From: Armatimonadota bacterium
Lineage (GTDB): Bacteria; Armatimonadota; Fimbriimonadia; Fimbriimonadales; ATM1
Assembly (NCBI GenBank): GCA_003695835.1
Contig: RFHN01000005.1
Coordinates: 1-8,887, forward strand
Reading direction: 5' to 3'
DNA: 8,887 nt
A program made the position numbers and the translations under genes. This document shows positions 1-7,004 of the stretch, piece by piece. The notes beneath the pieces were generated by a model, which saw only the letters and a list, made by a program, of their open reading frames with translations, was not told the origin of the DNA and did not search any database. Within the stretch, counting starts at the first letter, position 1, and every line of letters begins with the position of its first letter.

Positions 1-942
1 GTCCATACGTTGGCAAAGAAGAAGGACGAGCTTCAAAGCGCTCTCGAAGAGGCGATTGAGGCGCGGAAGGCCCTCGCTCTCGCCGTCAACGAAGCCAGCC
101 GAAGGATCGAGGAATGCAAGGAGCAAGCCCGCCAGCTCGAAGACGCTGCTTATCAGGACGACATTCAAAGGGCCCGGCTCGAAACCAAGCGCGCGGGAGT
201 GCTGTCGCGCCTACTCGAAGAGTACGGCATAGACGAAGAGGACGCCCAGCGCCAAGCCTCTCTCGTGGAAGTTCCGCCGGATGCGGAGAAACTGACCCGC
301 ACGCTTCGGCGCGAGATCCGGTCGCTCGGGGATGTCAACGTTGGAGCGATTGACGCGTGGGAGGCTCTCACAGAACGGTACGAAGTGCTCGTGCGTGAGA
401 AAGAGGACGTCCTTGCCAGCAAGGCGGAGCTCGATGCCTCTGTCGCCGAGTTGGATCGGCTCACGCGCGGTGCGTTCAAAGAGACGTTCGAGAAGGTTCG
501 GCAGGCGTTTCAGGAAACCTTCGCCTGGTTCTTCCCGGGCGGGCACGCTGACCTCGTTCTGACCGACGAAGAGAATCTGCTCGAATCAGGCGTTCATCTG
601 GAAGTCGTGATCCCGGGAAAGCGTCGCCAGCGACTGGAGCTGCTCTCCGGAGGCGAGCGAGCCTTGACGGCGTGCGCTTTCCTGTTCGCGCTGCTCCGCG
701 TCAAACCCAGCCCCTTGGTGATCCTGGATGAGCTCGATGCGCCCCTCGACGGCAGGAACGTGGAGCGCTACGTCGAAATGCTGCAAGAGTACAGCAAGTT
801 CACCCAATTCATCGTCATCACGCACAACGTGACGACGATCGCCGCCGCCCCTGTCTGGTTCGGCGTGACCATGCAAGAGCCGGGTGTCTCGACGATCCTG
901 CCCTACAAACCCAAGAAAGAGCTTGTCGCCAGCGTCAACTGA
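1..942 (+). CDS. smc: SMC chromosome segregation ATPase, C-terminal part (5' truncated by window edge)
   Basis: This is the C-terminal third of the SMC ATPase that, with ScpA and ScpB, loads on and compacts the nucleoid. The reading frame is open to base 1, so the TTG at 10 is probably an internal Leu codon and not a start. The first roughly 100 residues are charged heptad-like coiled coil (returning arm). The C-terminal ATPase head follows: it enters through RSLGDVNVGAID, then carries the ABC signature SGGER (646-660), Walker B ILDE (721-732) with the catalytic Glu, a D-loop PLDGRN and the H-loop THN (820-828). The typical SMC ending GVTMQEPGVS is present. The Walker A head, first coiled-coil arm and hinge must lie upstream, outside the window. 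The 3' end overlaps the convergent GH109 gene by 8 bases, leaving no room for a terminator between them. Family assignment is firm. Confidence 0.95.
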   Translation, partial: VHTLAKKKDELQSALEEAIEARKALALAVNEASRRIEECKEQARQLEDAAYQDDIQRARLETKRAGVLSRLLEEYGIDEEDAQRQASLVEVPPDAEKLTRTLRREIRSLGDVNVGAIDAWEALTERYEVLVREKEDVLASKAELDASVAELDRLTRGAFKETFEKVRQAFQETFAWFFPGGHADLVLTDEENLLESGVHLEVVIPGKRRQRLELLSGGERALTACAFLFALLRVKPSPLVILDELDAPLDGRNVERYVEMLQEYSKFTQFIVITHNVTTIAAAPVWFGVTMQEPGVSTILPYKPKKELVASVN

Positions 943-2299
943 CGATTCCGAGCGGCTCCATCGTCTTCCACTTTCCGCGTGTGAAGTCCGGCACCTCGAC
1001 GGGCTGGCTGCGGTGCGCAACCGACCATTCGGAAAGCGGGGAGATCACCGACCACGTCGCTGCGTCGTAGACGTCCTGGTCAAGAGGAAGACCGTTCCGC
1101 AAGCAGTAGATCATTCGCCAAAGCATGACGAAGTCCATACCGCCGTGTCCGCCGACTCGTGCCGCCTCTTCTCCCATCTTCTTCCAGAGCGGATGTTCGA
1201 ATTCGTCGAACCACTTCTGGAGCGCCTCGCCCTCTTCCCACGAGTGCGTGTTTGGACTCCGGCCTTCAATGACGACCCGATTGGGGAATCCCGCCCACAC
1301 ACCTCTGGTTCCCTGAATCAGGTTGAGGCGAGTGTAGGGACGCGGGGTCGTCGTGTCCCATTGAATCAGGATGGTCCGTCCCTTGACGGTCTTGACGAGG
1401 CTGCTGTTGATGTCTCCGCAGATGTATTTCTCGCGGTTGCGGATATGGTTGGGTGGGAAGTGTTCCTTTGCGTAAAGCTGCCGTCCCAGGGCTGGCGAGC
1501 TCATGGAAACGAGATAGTCCATCCGGTCGCCGCGATTGATATTCATGTATTGGCAAATCGGGCCGAGGCCGTGCGTCGGATAGAGGTTGCCGTTTCGCTT
1601 CGTGTGCTCGATCGTTCGCCAAGAGCCGGTCCCTCTTCCAATGTCATTCATCTGGCCGCGCAGGTCGTGGATGTAGGCCGCTTCGCCGTGCAGGAGGTCG
1701 CCGAAGACCCCTTGTCGGCACATATTCAAGACCATCAGCTCCTCCCGGCCGTAGCAGACGTTCTCCATCATCATGCAGTGGCGCTGAGTCTGCTCGGCGG
1801 TTTCCACCAGGCGCCAGCAGTCTTCGACCGTAGTGGCCGCCGGCACCTCGATGAAGGCGTGTTTTCCGCTCAGCATGGTGTCGATCGCCATTTGCGCGTG
1901 CCAGGCCCAAGGCGTGGAGATGATGACGGCGTCAATATCGTCTCGGTTCAGCATCCGCTGGTAGTCATAATCGCCTTGGGTGTAGAGGTCTGGTCGCGGC
2001 CGCCCCGCCTTCTCGCAAGCGTCGGCCGAGGCGCGGGCGGCTGGCTCGTAGGTGTCGCAGATCGCCTTAATCTCCACACCATCGAGAAGAAGGCACTGTG
2101 AGACGTGCCCTGAGCCGCGGGCTCCCACCCCGACGAAGGCGAGACGCACGACGTCGAGCGGCGGCACTCTCAGCCCGGCTGCAGAGGGCTCTTGCTCAGG
2201 GGGGTTCTGCGGAAGGGCGTAGGCGAATCGAGCCGCCAGACTCGCACCGACTACACCACCAGAAGCCTTCAGAAACTCTCTTCGATCGATCCGTGTCAT
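935..2299 (-). CDS. Tat-exported GH109-like glycosidase of the Gfo/Idh/MocA fold
   Basis: A 454-residue protein with an N-terminal Rossmann domain (GxGxxG at residues 57-62) and a C-terminal Gfo/Idh/MocA domain. The start was set at the ATG at 2299 because it gives a clean twin-arginine signal: D-R-R-E-F-L-K at 5-11, a hydrophobic stretch to 28 and an A-Y-A cleavage site. It is therefore likely exported folded, with its NAD cofactor. Several stretches resemble GH109, the NAD-dependent alpha-N-acetylgalactosaminidase family: E-V-P at 151-153 in place of the dehydrogenase E-K-P, CYGREELMVLN (182-192), HDLRGQ (211-216), NLYPTHGLGP (238-247) and SSPALGR (267-273). Y240 and H243 match, from memory, the Tyr225/His228 active-site pair of the Elizabethkingia enzyme. 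Many GH109-annotated Gfo-like proteins are untested, so the substrate is uncertain; another sugar or amino-sugar is possible. It stands alone on the minus strand, divergent from the DinB-kdsB-rel run. No SD precedes the start. Confidence 0.85.
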   Translation of the reverse strand: MTRIDRREFLKASGGVVGASLAARFAYALPQNPPEQEPSAAGLRVPPLDVVRLAFVGVGARGSGHVSQCLLLDGVEIKAICDTYEPAARASADACEKAGRPRPDLYTQGDYDYQRMLNRDDIDAVIISTPWAWHAQMAIDTMLSGKHAFIEVPAATTVEDCWRLVETAEQTQRHCMMMENVCYGREELMVLNMCRQGVFGDLLHGEAAYIHDLRGQMNDIGRGTGSWRTIEHTKRNGNLYPTHGLGPICQYMNINRGDRMDYLVSMSSPALGRQLYAKEHFPPNHIRNREKYICGDINSSLVKTVKGRTILIQWDTTTPRPYTRLNLIQGTRGVWAGFPNRVVIEGRSPNTHSWEEGEALQKWFDEFEHPLWKKMGEEAARVGGHGGMDFVMLWRMIYCLRNGLPLDQDVYDAATWSVISPLSEWSVAHRSQPVEVPDFTRGKWKTMEPLGIVS

Positions 2300-2306
2300 C
2301 GCTGCC

Positions 2307-2312
2307 AGTCTA
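2307..2312 (-). promoter_or_regulatory. Putative -10 box (TAGACT) for the GH109 gene, leaderless spacing
   Basis: On the minus strand TAGACT (4 of 6 matches to TATAAT, fits TANNNT) ends 7 bases before the ATG at 2299. Transcription would begin at or within a base of the start codon. No SD-like sequence and no clear -35 box are visible in the 48-base divergent region. This spacing is that of leaderless promoters as described for Deinococcus. The call is by motif and position only. Confidence 0.4.
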
Positions 2313-2332
2313 CTCAGACGCGGCCCAGGGAG

Positions 2333-2341
2333 TGGTATGCT
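2333..2341 (+). promoter_or_regulatory. Putative extended -10 box (TGGTATGCT) for the DinB-kdsB-rel gene run
   Basis: TGG-TATGCT reads as an extended -10 element (TGN plus TANNNT). It ends 6 bases before the GTG at 2348, putting the expected transcript start at the G of the start codon. No convincing -35 box is seen, which an extended -10 can do without. The only SD-like bases (GGGAG, 2328-2332) lie 15 bases from the GTG, which is too far for a normal SD. This may drive the whole downstream run. Confidence 0.45.
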
Positions 2342-2347
2342 TGCCCT

Positions 2348-2830
2348 GTGCTTGAGAAAATCAAACAGATTACGCTCCAAAACCTGAGGTACGCGGAGCA
2401 GATGCTTTTGCAAGACGTGGGCGCCATGAGCCACGCTCAACTCAACCAGTCCCGAGGCGGCGCAACCCGAAAACCCTACGACTTCCTCTACGAATGTTCG
2501 TTGATGAATCAAAGGATGGCAGCTCGATTCCGAGGCGAGGACCCCGGTCCTCGTCCCTACCCAGAAGGCGAGTTTCCCACCGCCCCCGAAGAGTTGTGCG
2601 ACAAAGAACGAGCCCTCCAGATGTTGCGGACATCTTTCGACGAACTCCGCGCCGCAACCGAGGCGCTCAGCCCCGAAGCGCTCCACCAGCCGCTTCCGTA
2701 TGGTCAGGGCCAGTATTCGGCGTTTGAGCTTGTCGGTTTTGCGGTCTCACATCTCTCGTACCACGATGGGCAGTTGAACTACATTCAAGCCCTGGACGGC
2801 GATGGCGCAGTCCACTGGGATTTCTCGTAG
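2348..2830 (+). CDS. DinB-like four-helix protein (putative metal-dependent enzyme)
   Basis: A 160-residue protein of the DinB/YfiT-like four-helix-bundle superfamily, whose members often bind a metal through three His and include thiol-dependent transferases. The C-terminal signature is clear: SHLSYHDGQLNYIQ (134-147), with H135 and H139 as the H-x3-H pair. The first-helix His usually found near residue 48 is missing; E49 and C50 occupy that region (YDFLYECSLMN). The GTG at 2348 was chosen because the longer frame from 2192 runs back over the GH109 start and reads as non-protein-like sequence. The GTG sits right after an extended -10 box, so the message may be leaderless. The gene is first in a rightward run and ends 3 bases before kdsB. 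Real substrate unknown; soluble and cytoplasmic by sequence. Confidence 0.8.
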   Translation: MLEKIKQITLQNLRYAEQMLLQDVGAMSHAQLNQSRGGATRKPYDFLYECSLMNQRMAARFRGEDPGPRPYPEGEFPTAPEELCDKERALQMLRTSFDELRAATEALSPEALHQPLPYGQGQYSAFELVGFAVSHLSYHDGQLNYIQALDGDGAVHWDFS

Positions 2831-2833
2831 GCC

Positions 2834-3550
2834 ATGGTCGCGATCGTGATCCCCGCCCGCATGGGCTCGACGCGATTCCCCGGCAAGCCGCTGGCGGACC
2901 TTTGCGGGAAGCCGATGGTGCAATGGGTGTACGAGCGGGCCGCCCAGTCGAAGGCTGGCGATGCCGTCCTCGTCGCAACGCCAGACCGGGAGATCGCCGA
3001 AGCCGTACAAGCTTTCGGCGGCGAGGCGATGATGACCTCCAACGAGCACGAAACCGGGACGGACCGCATCGCGGAGGTCGCTCGACGTCTGGATGCAGAG
3101 TTCTACGTCAATGTTCAGGGGGACGAACCCCTGATCCGTCCCGAGACCATCCGCGCTTGTGCCGAAGCGCTCACCCGCAGGACCGCGCCAGTAGCGAGCG
3201 TTTACGACTCGCTTGCAGAGACGGAAGCGGACGACCCGAACATTGTTAAGGTGGTCATGGATAGGAACGAGCGCGCCCTCTACTTCTCGCGGGCTGGGAT
3301 CCCGTACCCGCGCAACGCTCGCCTAAGCCTCTGGAAGCACATCGGCATCTACGGCTATACCCGAGAGGCGCTCCAGTCCTTCGCAGCTTGGCCCCAAACG
3401 CCGCTCGAACGGACCGAAGGGCTCGAACAGCTCCGATTCCTGGAGAACGGGTTCGCGATTCAGATGGCTCGCGGCCAGGGCACGGAGCTCGCCGTTGACA
3501 CGCCCGAGCAGCTGGAACGCGTTAAAAGTATCATGGAGAAAGAACAGTGA
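2834..3550 (+). CDS. kdsB: 3-deoxy-manno-octulosonate cytidylyltransferase (CMP-Kdo synthetase)
   Basis: KdsB activates Kdo with CTP to CMP-Kdo, the donor for the inner core of lipopolysaccharide; it is a cytoplasmic, Mg-dependent enzyme. At 238 residues it is slightly shorter than the E. coli protein. Family motifs in order: IPARMGSTRFPGKPL (6-20, nucleotide-binding loop), VATPDREI (47-54), HETGTDR (72-78), NVQGDEPL (93-100, metal and CTP site), DPNIVKVV (134-141), ALYFSRAGIP (148-157), HIGIYGY (169-175), LEQLRFLENG (197-206) and VDTPEQLERV (221-230). The ATG at 2834 matches the usual family start; translation is probably coupled to the DinB-like gene 3 bases upstream, since no strong SD is seen. 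Its last bases overlap the next start (GTGA). No other Kdo gene is in the window. The specificity (Kdo or an amino-Kdo variant) cannot be told from motifs. Confidence 0.94.
   Translation: MVAIVIPARMGSTRFPGKPLADLCGKPMVQWVYERAAQSKAGDAVLVATPDREIAEAVQAFGGEAMMTSNEHETGTDRIAEVARRLDAEFYVNVQGDEPLIRPETIRACAEALTRRTAPVASVYDSLAETEADDPNIVKVVMDRNERALYFSRAGIPYPRNARLSLWKHIGIYGYTREALQSFAAWPQTPLERTEGLEQLRFLENGFAIQMARGQGTELAVDTPEQLERVKSIMEKEQ
3535..3539 (+). promoter_or_regulatory. Ribosome binding site inside the kdsB end, supports GTG start at 3547
   Basis: GGAGA lies 7 bases before the GTG at 3547, within the last codons of kdsB. Stop codons in that frame at 3496 and 3523 exclude an upstream start, and no other start codon lies between them and 3547. 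Confidence 0.5.
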
Positions 3551-4329
3551 TCCTCACCACCGTTGCCATCTTGACAGTTTCCAATCTCTCGCTCCCCGCG
3601 TCGCCAAGAATCGGCTTTGCGATGCGAGGGGACGTCGTGTACCTCGGGCGAGAGGCTGCCGACAGGGTCGAAGTCGTTCGGTATCGAAAACAGGGAAGCG
3701 GCTGGAAAGAGGAGGCTAAGCTGCCCGGCAAGTACGTAGGGCCGCTCTCACTCGTCGCAACGAAGACCGGTGTCATCATCGCGGACTACGAGGCTGGCGA
3801 TATCGTCGAGTACACGGACGCAGGCAAGCAGGTCTGGAAGGACTGGGTTCGTTATCCGATGCGCATCGTCGGCGGTCCCGACGGATCGGTCTGGGTGCTC
3901 AAGAATTCCGGCGAGATCGTCCGGAAGATTCCGGAGAGCAGTAAGCTGGAACCGCTGCTCGGCAAATACGGGCAAGAGATCATCTCGGATAGCGTGCTCG
4001 ATCTCGCTCCGCTGCCCGACGGTAGCGTGGCGGCCGTAGATGAAGCCGGACGCATCCAGAAGTACACCCGCAACGGAGGACGCCAGGTCTTGGCGACAGG
4101 CGTGGAGGCGGACGGCCTCGTGGCAGTCGGTTCGTCGTTCGTTGCGCTCAAGCTGGAACCGAGGCCGAGACTCTTCCAAGTCGGTGGCAACGCAGCCAAG
4201 ACGCTTTGGGAGGCGCCATCCTCGAACAGCGTTCCCGTCTCGCTCCTCGTTTACGATGCACGAACGGTTGGTCTTGCTGTTGACGAAAACGGACGTGGCG
4301 TCGTCTACTTGATCCCGGTAGGAGGTTAG
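3547..4329 (+). CDS. Probable exported beta-propeller-like protein, function unknown
   Basis: A 260-residue protein I cannot assign to a named family. Residues 2-18 form a hydrophobic stretch (ILTTVAILTVSNLSLPA) that could be a signal peptide, although the n-region has no Lys or Arg, which is unusual. The rest consists of repeating beta-rich blocks with G/D-rich turns, for example GVIIADYEAGDIVEYTDAG (75-93), GPDGSVWVLKNSGEIV (110-125), LPDGSVAAVDEAGRIQKYT (156-174) and a fourth near 235-257. This is typical of NHL/SMP-30-like or other propellers, with enough blocks for a small or partial propeller. No catalytic signature and no cysteines are seen. The GTG start overlaps the kdsB stop (GTGA) and has an upstream SD; the next gene, rel, starts 3 bases after its stop. 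If exported, it may be an envelope binding or scaffold protein; this is inference. Confidence 0.7.
   Translation: MILTTVAILTVSNLSLPASPRIGFAMRGDVVYLGREAADRVEVVRYRKQGSGWKEEAKLPGKYVGPLSLVATKTGVIIADYEAGDIVEYTDAGKQVWKDWVRYPMRIVGGPDGSVWVLKNSGEIVRKIPESSKLEPLLGKYGQEIISDSVLDLAPLPDGSVAAVDEAGRIQKYTRNGGRQVLATGVEADGLVAVGSSFVALKLEPRPRLFQVGGNAAKTLWEAPSSNSVPVSLLVYDARTVGLAVDENGRGVVYLIPVGG
4320..4325 (+). promoter_or_regulatory. Strong Shine-Dalgarno that fixes the TTG start of rel
   Basis: A perfect AGGAGG ends 7 bases before the TTG at 4333, overlapping the last codons of the propeller-like gene. It makes the rare TTG the credible start; the resulting N-terminus also has the expected length ahead of the HD domain. 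Confidence 0.75.
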
Positions 4330-4332
4330 CCC

Positions 4333-6561
4333 TTGGCGCTCGACCTATCCGCATTCGAGATACCCGCTGGCTGGGAGGAGCCGGAAGAAGTAACGGCGCT
4401 CCTCGAACGCCTGAAGGAAGAGCGGCCGAATGTGGACGGAGCTCGAATCCGTCGCGCTTATCACGTCGCCGAAGTGGCTCACCGCGACCAGAAACGGCGG
4501 AGTGGCGAGCCCTATATCACTCACCCGCTGGCCGTTGCGACGATCCTCGCCGACCTGCGGATGGATGAGGACACGATCGTCGCCGCGCTTCTGCATGACG
4601 TCTTGGAGGACACTCCCGTTACGGATGACCAGATTCGCGAGCTGTTCGGAGAGGAGGTGCTTGGGCTTGTACAAGGCGTGACGAAGATGAAGTTCCCGCC
4701 TCTCCCCAAGAAAACAGATGGCAAGATTCGAGCGGAAGAGAGGACTCGGTTCGCCGAGACGATGCGAAAGATGCTTCTCGCCATGGCGGCCGATTTCCGT
4801 GTCATGGTCATCAAGCTGGCGGACCGGCTGCACAACATGCAAACGCTTCACGCGATGGATGAGGAGAAGCGACGAGAGATCGCCCAGCAGACGCTGGAGG
4901 TCTACGCGCCGATCGCCAGTCGCCTTGGAATCTGGCAGATCAAGTGGCAACTCGAAGACCTGGCGTTCAAATACCTCTACCCGGAAAAGTTCGAAGAAAT
5001 CTCGGAAAAGGTAGCCAAATCAAGGAAACAAAGGGAGAAGGAGATTCAGGAATGTATCCGCATCCTGAAGGAGCGTCTCGAAGCGCACGGGATCTTCGCC
5101 GAAGTGCAAGGTAGGCCGAAACACCTCTACTCGATCTACGAGAAGATGGAGGTGCAGGGCTTCGAGTTTGAAGAGATCTACGACCTACTGGGCCTTCGTG
5201 TAATCGTGGATACGGAAGCTCAATGTTATCAAGCGCTTGGCATCGTCCACGAGTTGTGGATCCCCATTCCGGGTCTGTTTTATGACTATATTGCTAAGCC
5301 GAAGCCAAACGGCTACCAGTCGCTCCATACAAAGGTCGTCGGCCCACATGGAGAACCGCTCGAAGTCCAGATCCGAACGCACGAGATGCACCGCATGGCG
5401 GAGTTTGGAATCGCCTCGCACTGGCAGTACAAGTCGCGCGGCGGCGAAACGAGCATCGAAGACGCCATTCGTCTCAATAAGCTTCGCCAGCAGATCTTCG
5501 ACTGGTCTAAGGCCACTCAGAGTGGCAGCGATTTCCTGCGCTCGATCAGTATGGACCTCTTCGGAGAGCAGGTCTTCGCATTCACTCCGAAGGGCGACGT
5601 CATTGATCTCCCGGCAGGCGCAACGCCGGTTGACTTCGCCTTCCGCATTCATACCCAAGTCGGCTTGCACTGCGTCGGCGCCAAGGTCAACGGCCGCATC
5701 GTCAAACTGGATCACCAGCTGGAAAACGGTGATATTGTAGAAGTCTTGACGCGTCGCGACGCCCAGCCGTCCGTAGACTGGATTCGGTTCTGCAAGACGG
5801 CGACCGCTCGGTCCCGCATTCGCGCCTTTCTGCGCCAGCAAAACCGGGAAGTCAATGCTCAGCGAGGTCGCGAGGCGCTTGAGCGAGAGATCCGATCCAT
5901 GGGGTTGGACCCCAAGGAATACCTCACGGAAGAGAAGCTGTCGGCTGCGGCGGAGTCGCTGAAGAAGAAAGACGACAAAGACCTGCTGGCCGCGGTCGGA
6001 GAGGGCATCGTCTCCGTGAGGCGCGCCGTCTCGCGCATCGTCGGCTCTCCGAAGAGCGCTCGCCCGAGCGGCGTGCCGACCGCACCGGTCCAGCAATCGT
6101 TGACCGTTGAGAGGGGGGCCGTTGACAACGTCGCATTCAGGCGGAGCAAGTGTTGCCTGCCCGTTCCCGGCGACGAGGTCGTCGGCTATATCTCGAAAGG
6201 TCGCGGAATCATCCTGCACCGAAAGCTCTGCCCGAACGTGCAGGCCCTGGAACAAAGCGACCCGGAGCGGCTCGTCGCCGTGTCCTGGCGCAGAGATGGG
6301 TCCCAAGCGTATACGACCGGCCTCCGCATTCAGACCGTGAACCGTCAGGGTCTGTTCGCCGATATCGCCAACATTTTCGGTGAAACCAAGACAAATGTCG
6401 CCTCCGCCAAGATCCGAACGCTCCCGAATCAAACCGCGCTGCTCGAAATGGATATCGATGTGATGGACCGACAGCACCTGCAAAGCGTCATCAGCCGTCT
6501 CAGCTCTTTGCAGGATGTCATCAGCGTGCAGCGGACCTTCAGCGGGAAGAAGAAGCGGTGA
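4333..6561 (+). CDS. rel: Bifunctional (p)ppGpp synthetase/hydrolase (Rel/SpoT family)
   Basis: Makes the alarmone (p)ppGpp from ATP and GTP/GDP on amino-acid starvation, and degrades it; long RSH enzymes sense stalled ribosomes. The 742 residues give the complete long RSH layout. The HD hydrolase (about 40-200) has H64, H88-D89, E92-D93 and D164, all intact. The synthetase (about 255-365) has GRPKHLYSIY (260-269), the metal-ligand candidates D284 and E344, and PKPNGYQSLHT (323-333). TGS spans about 413-473. The CC/zinc-finger region has C607-C608, H629 and C633. ACT is at about 660-735. One oddity: the loop normally RxKD (bifunctional or Mn-type) or ExDD (RelA-type) reads L-F-Y-D at 315-318. 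The start is TTG, supported by AGGAGG; the stop overlaps the dtd start as GTGA. With both domains intact it is probably the cell's main RSH enzyme. Confidence 0.96.
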   Translation: MALDLSAFEIPAGWEEPEEVTALLERLKEERPNVDGARIRRAYHVAEVAHRDQKRRSGEPYITHPLAVATILADLRMDEDTIVAALLHDVLEDTPVTDDQIRELFGEEVLGLVQGVTKMKFPPLPKKTDGKIRAEERTRFAETMRKMLLAMAADFRVMVIKLADRLHNMQTLHAMDEEKRREIAQQTLEVYAPIASRLGIWQIKWQLEDLAFKYLYPEKFEEISEKVAKSRKQREKEIQECIRILKERLEAHGIFAEVQGRPKHLYSIYEKMEVQGFEFEEIYDLLGLRVIVDTEAQCYQALGIVHELWIPIPGLFYDYIAKPKPNGYQSLHTKVVGPHGEPLEVQIRTHEMHRMAEFGIASHWQYKSRGGETSIEDAIRLNKLRQQIFDWSKATQSGSDFLRSISMDLFGEQVFAFTPKGDVIDLPAGATPVDFAFRIHTQVGLHCVGAKVNGRIVKLDHQLENGDIVEVLTRRDAQPSVDWIRFCKTATARSRIRAFLRQQNREVNAQRGREALEREIRSMGLDPKEYLTEEKLSAAAESLKKKDDKDLLAAVGEGIVSVRRAVSRIVGSPKSARPSGVPTAPVQQSLTVERGAVDNVAFRRSKCCLPVPGDEVVGYISKGRGIILHRKLCPNVQALEQSDPERLVAVSWRRDGSQAYTTGLRIQTVNRQGLFADIANIFGETKTNVASAKIRTLPNQTALLEMDIDVMDRQHLQSVISRLSSLQDVISVQRTFSGKKKR

Positions 6562-7004
6562 GGTGTGTCGTTCAGCGTGTGTCCTCGGCCAGCGTCGTGT
6601 CCGAGGGCAGGGAAGTTGCCAGGATCGGACTCGGCCTTGTGGTCCTTGCAGGTATCGCCCGAGGGGACGGCCCTGACGACATCCGATGGATGGCGCGGAA
6701 GATCGCAAACCTTCGGATTTTTGGCGATGATGAGGGCAAGTTGAATCGCTCCGTACTCGAAGCGGGTGGGCAAGTGCTACTCGTCAGCAACTTTACGGTT
6801 TGCGGAGACGCCTCTAAGGGACGGAGACCCGATTTTACGGATGCCGCGCCCTTCGACCGCGGCGAGCGCCTCTTTGCGATGTTTGCGGATGCATTGCGAG
6901 AGGAAGGCGCTACAGTCCAAACGGGTGTGTTTGGAGCGATGATGAGCGTGAACCTGGTCAACGAGGGGCCGGTCACGATCGTCGTCGAGTCCCCGGTCAA
7001 GTAA
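6558..7004 (+). CDS. dtd: D-aminoacyl-tRNA deacylase
   Basis: Dtd hydrolyses D-aminoacyl-tRNAs (and Gly-tRNA-Ala), a cytoplasmic proofreading step; it acts as a homodimer. The 148-residue length is typical. Family marks: the MRCVVQRV start, RIFGDDEGKLNRSV (53-66), VSNFTVCGD (76-84) with T80 at the active-site threonine, KGRRPDF (87-93) and the cross-subunit Gly-cisPro motif in NEGPVT (135-140). The usual SQFT reads S-N-F-T here, a conservative Gln-to-Asn change. The GTG at 6558 overlaps the rel stop (GTGA) after a purine-rich stretch, so translation is likely coupled to rel. The rel-dtd order is also found in Bacillus and other bacteria, which supports both calls. Confidence 0.95.
   Translation: MRCVVQRVSSASVVSEGREVARIGLGLVVLAGIARGDGPDDIRWMARKIANLRIFGDDEGKLNRSVLEAGGQVLLVSNFTVCGDASKGRRPDFTDAAPFDRGERLFAMFADALREEGATVQTGVFGAMMSVNLVNEGPVTIVVESPVK

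Noticed and set aside
10..12. TTG at 10 as the start of a short SMC-head-only protein
   Set aside because: The frame is open to base 1, no SD is visible, and the sequence begins mid coiled coil, so it is an internal codon of a truncated full-length smc.
934..943. Palindrome-like GTCA-AC-TGAC at the smc/GH109 junction as an operator or terminator
   Set aside because: It arises simply from two opposed TGA stop codons; the arms are only 4 bases long.
884..2101. 405-codon plus-strand frame opposite the GH109 gene
   Set aside because: It is antisense to a gene with clear family motifs, and its translation shows no domain or sensible composition. Long antisense frames are common in GC-rich DNA.
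2192..2347. N-terminal extension of the DinB-like protein from 2192
   Set aside because: It overlaps the GH109 start region, reads as non-protein-like, and makes the protein much longer than the family; the GTG at 2348 gives the normal length.
2300..2686. N-terminal extension of the GH109 frame to an ATG at 2686
   Set aside because: The extension runs antisense through the DinB-like gene and would bury the Tat signal, which must be N-terminal. The ATG at 2299 fits.
5185..6708. 507-codon minus-strand frame opposite rel and the start of dtd
   Set aside because: It lies antisense across the firmly identified rel gene; Arg/Leu/Asp-rich translation without recognisable motifs. A GC-rich artefact.
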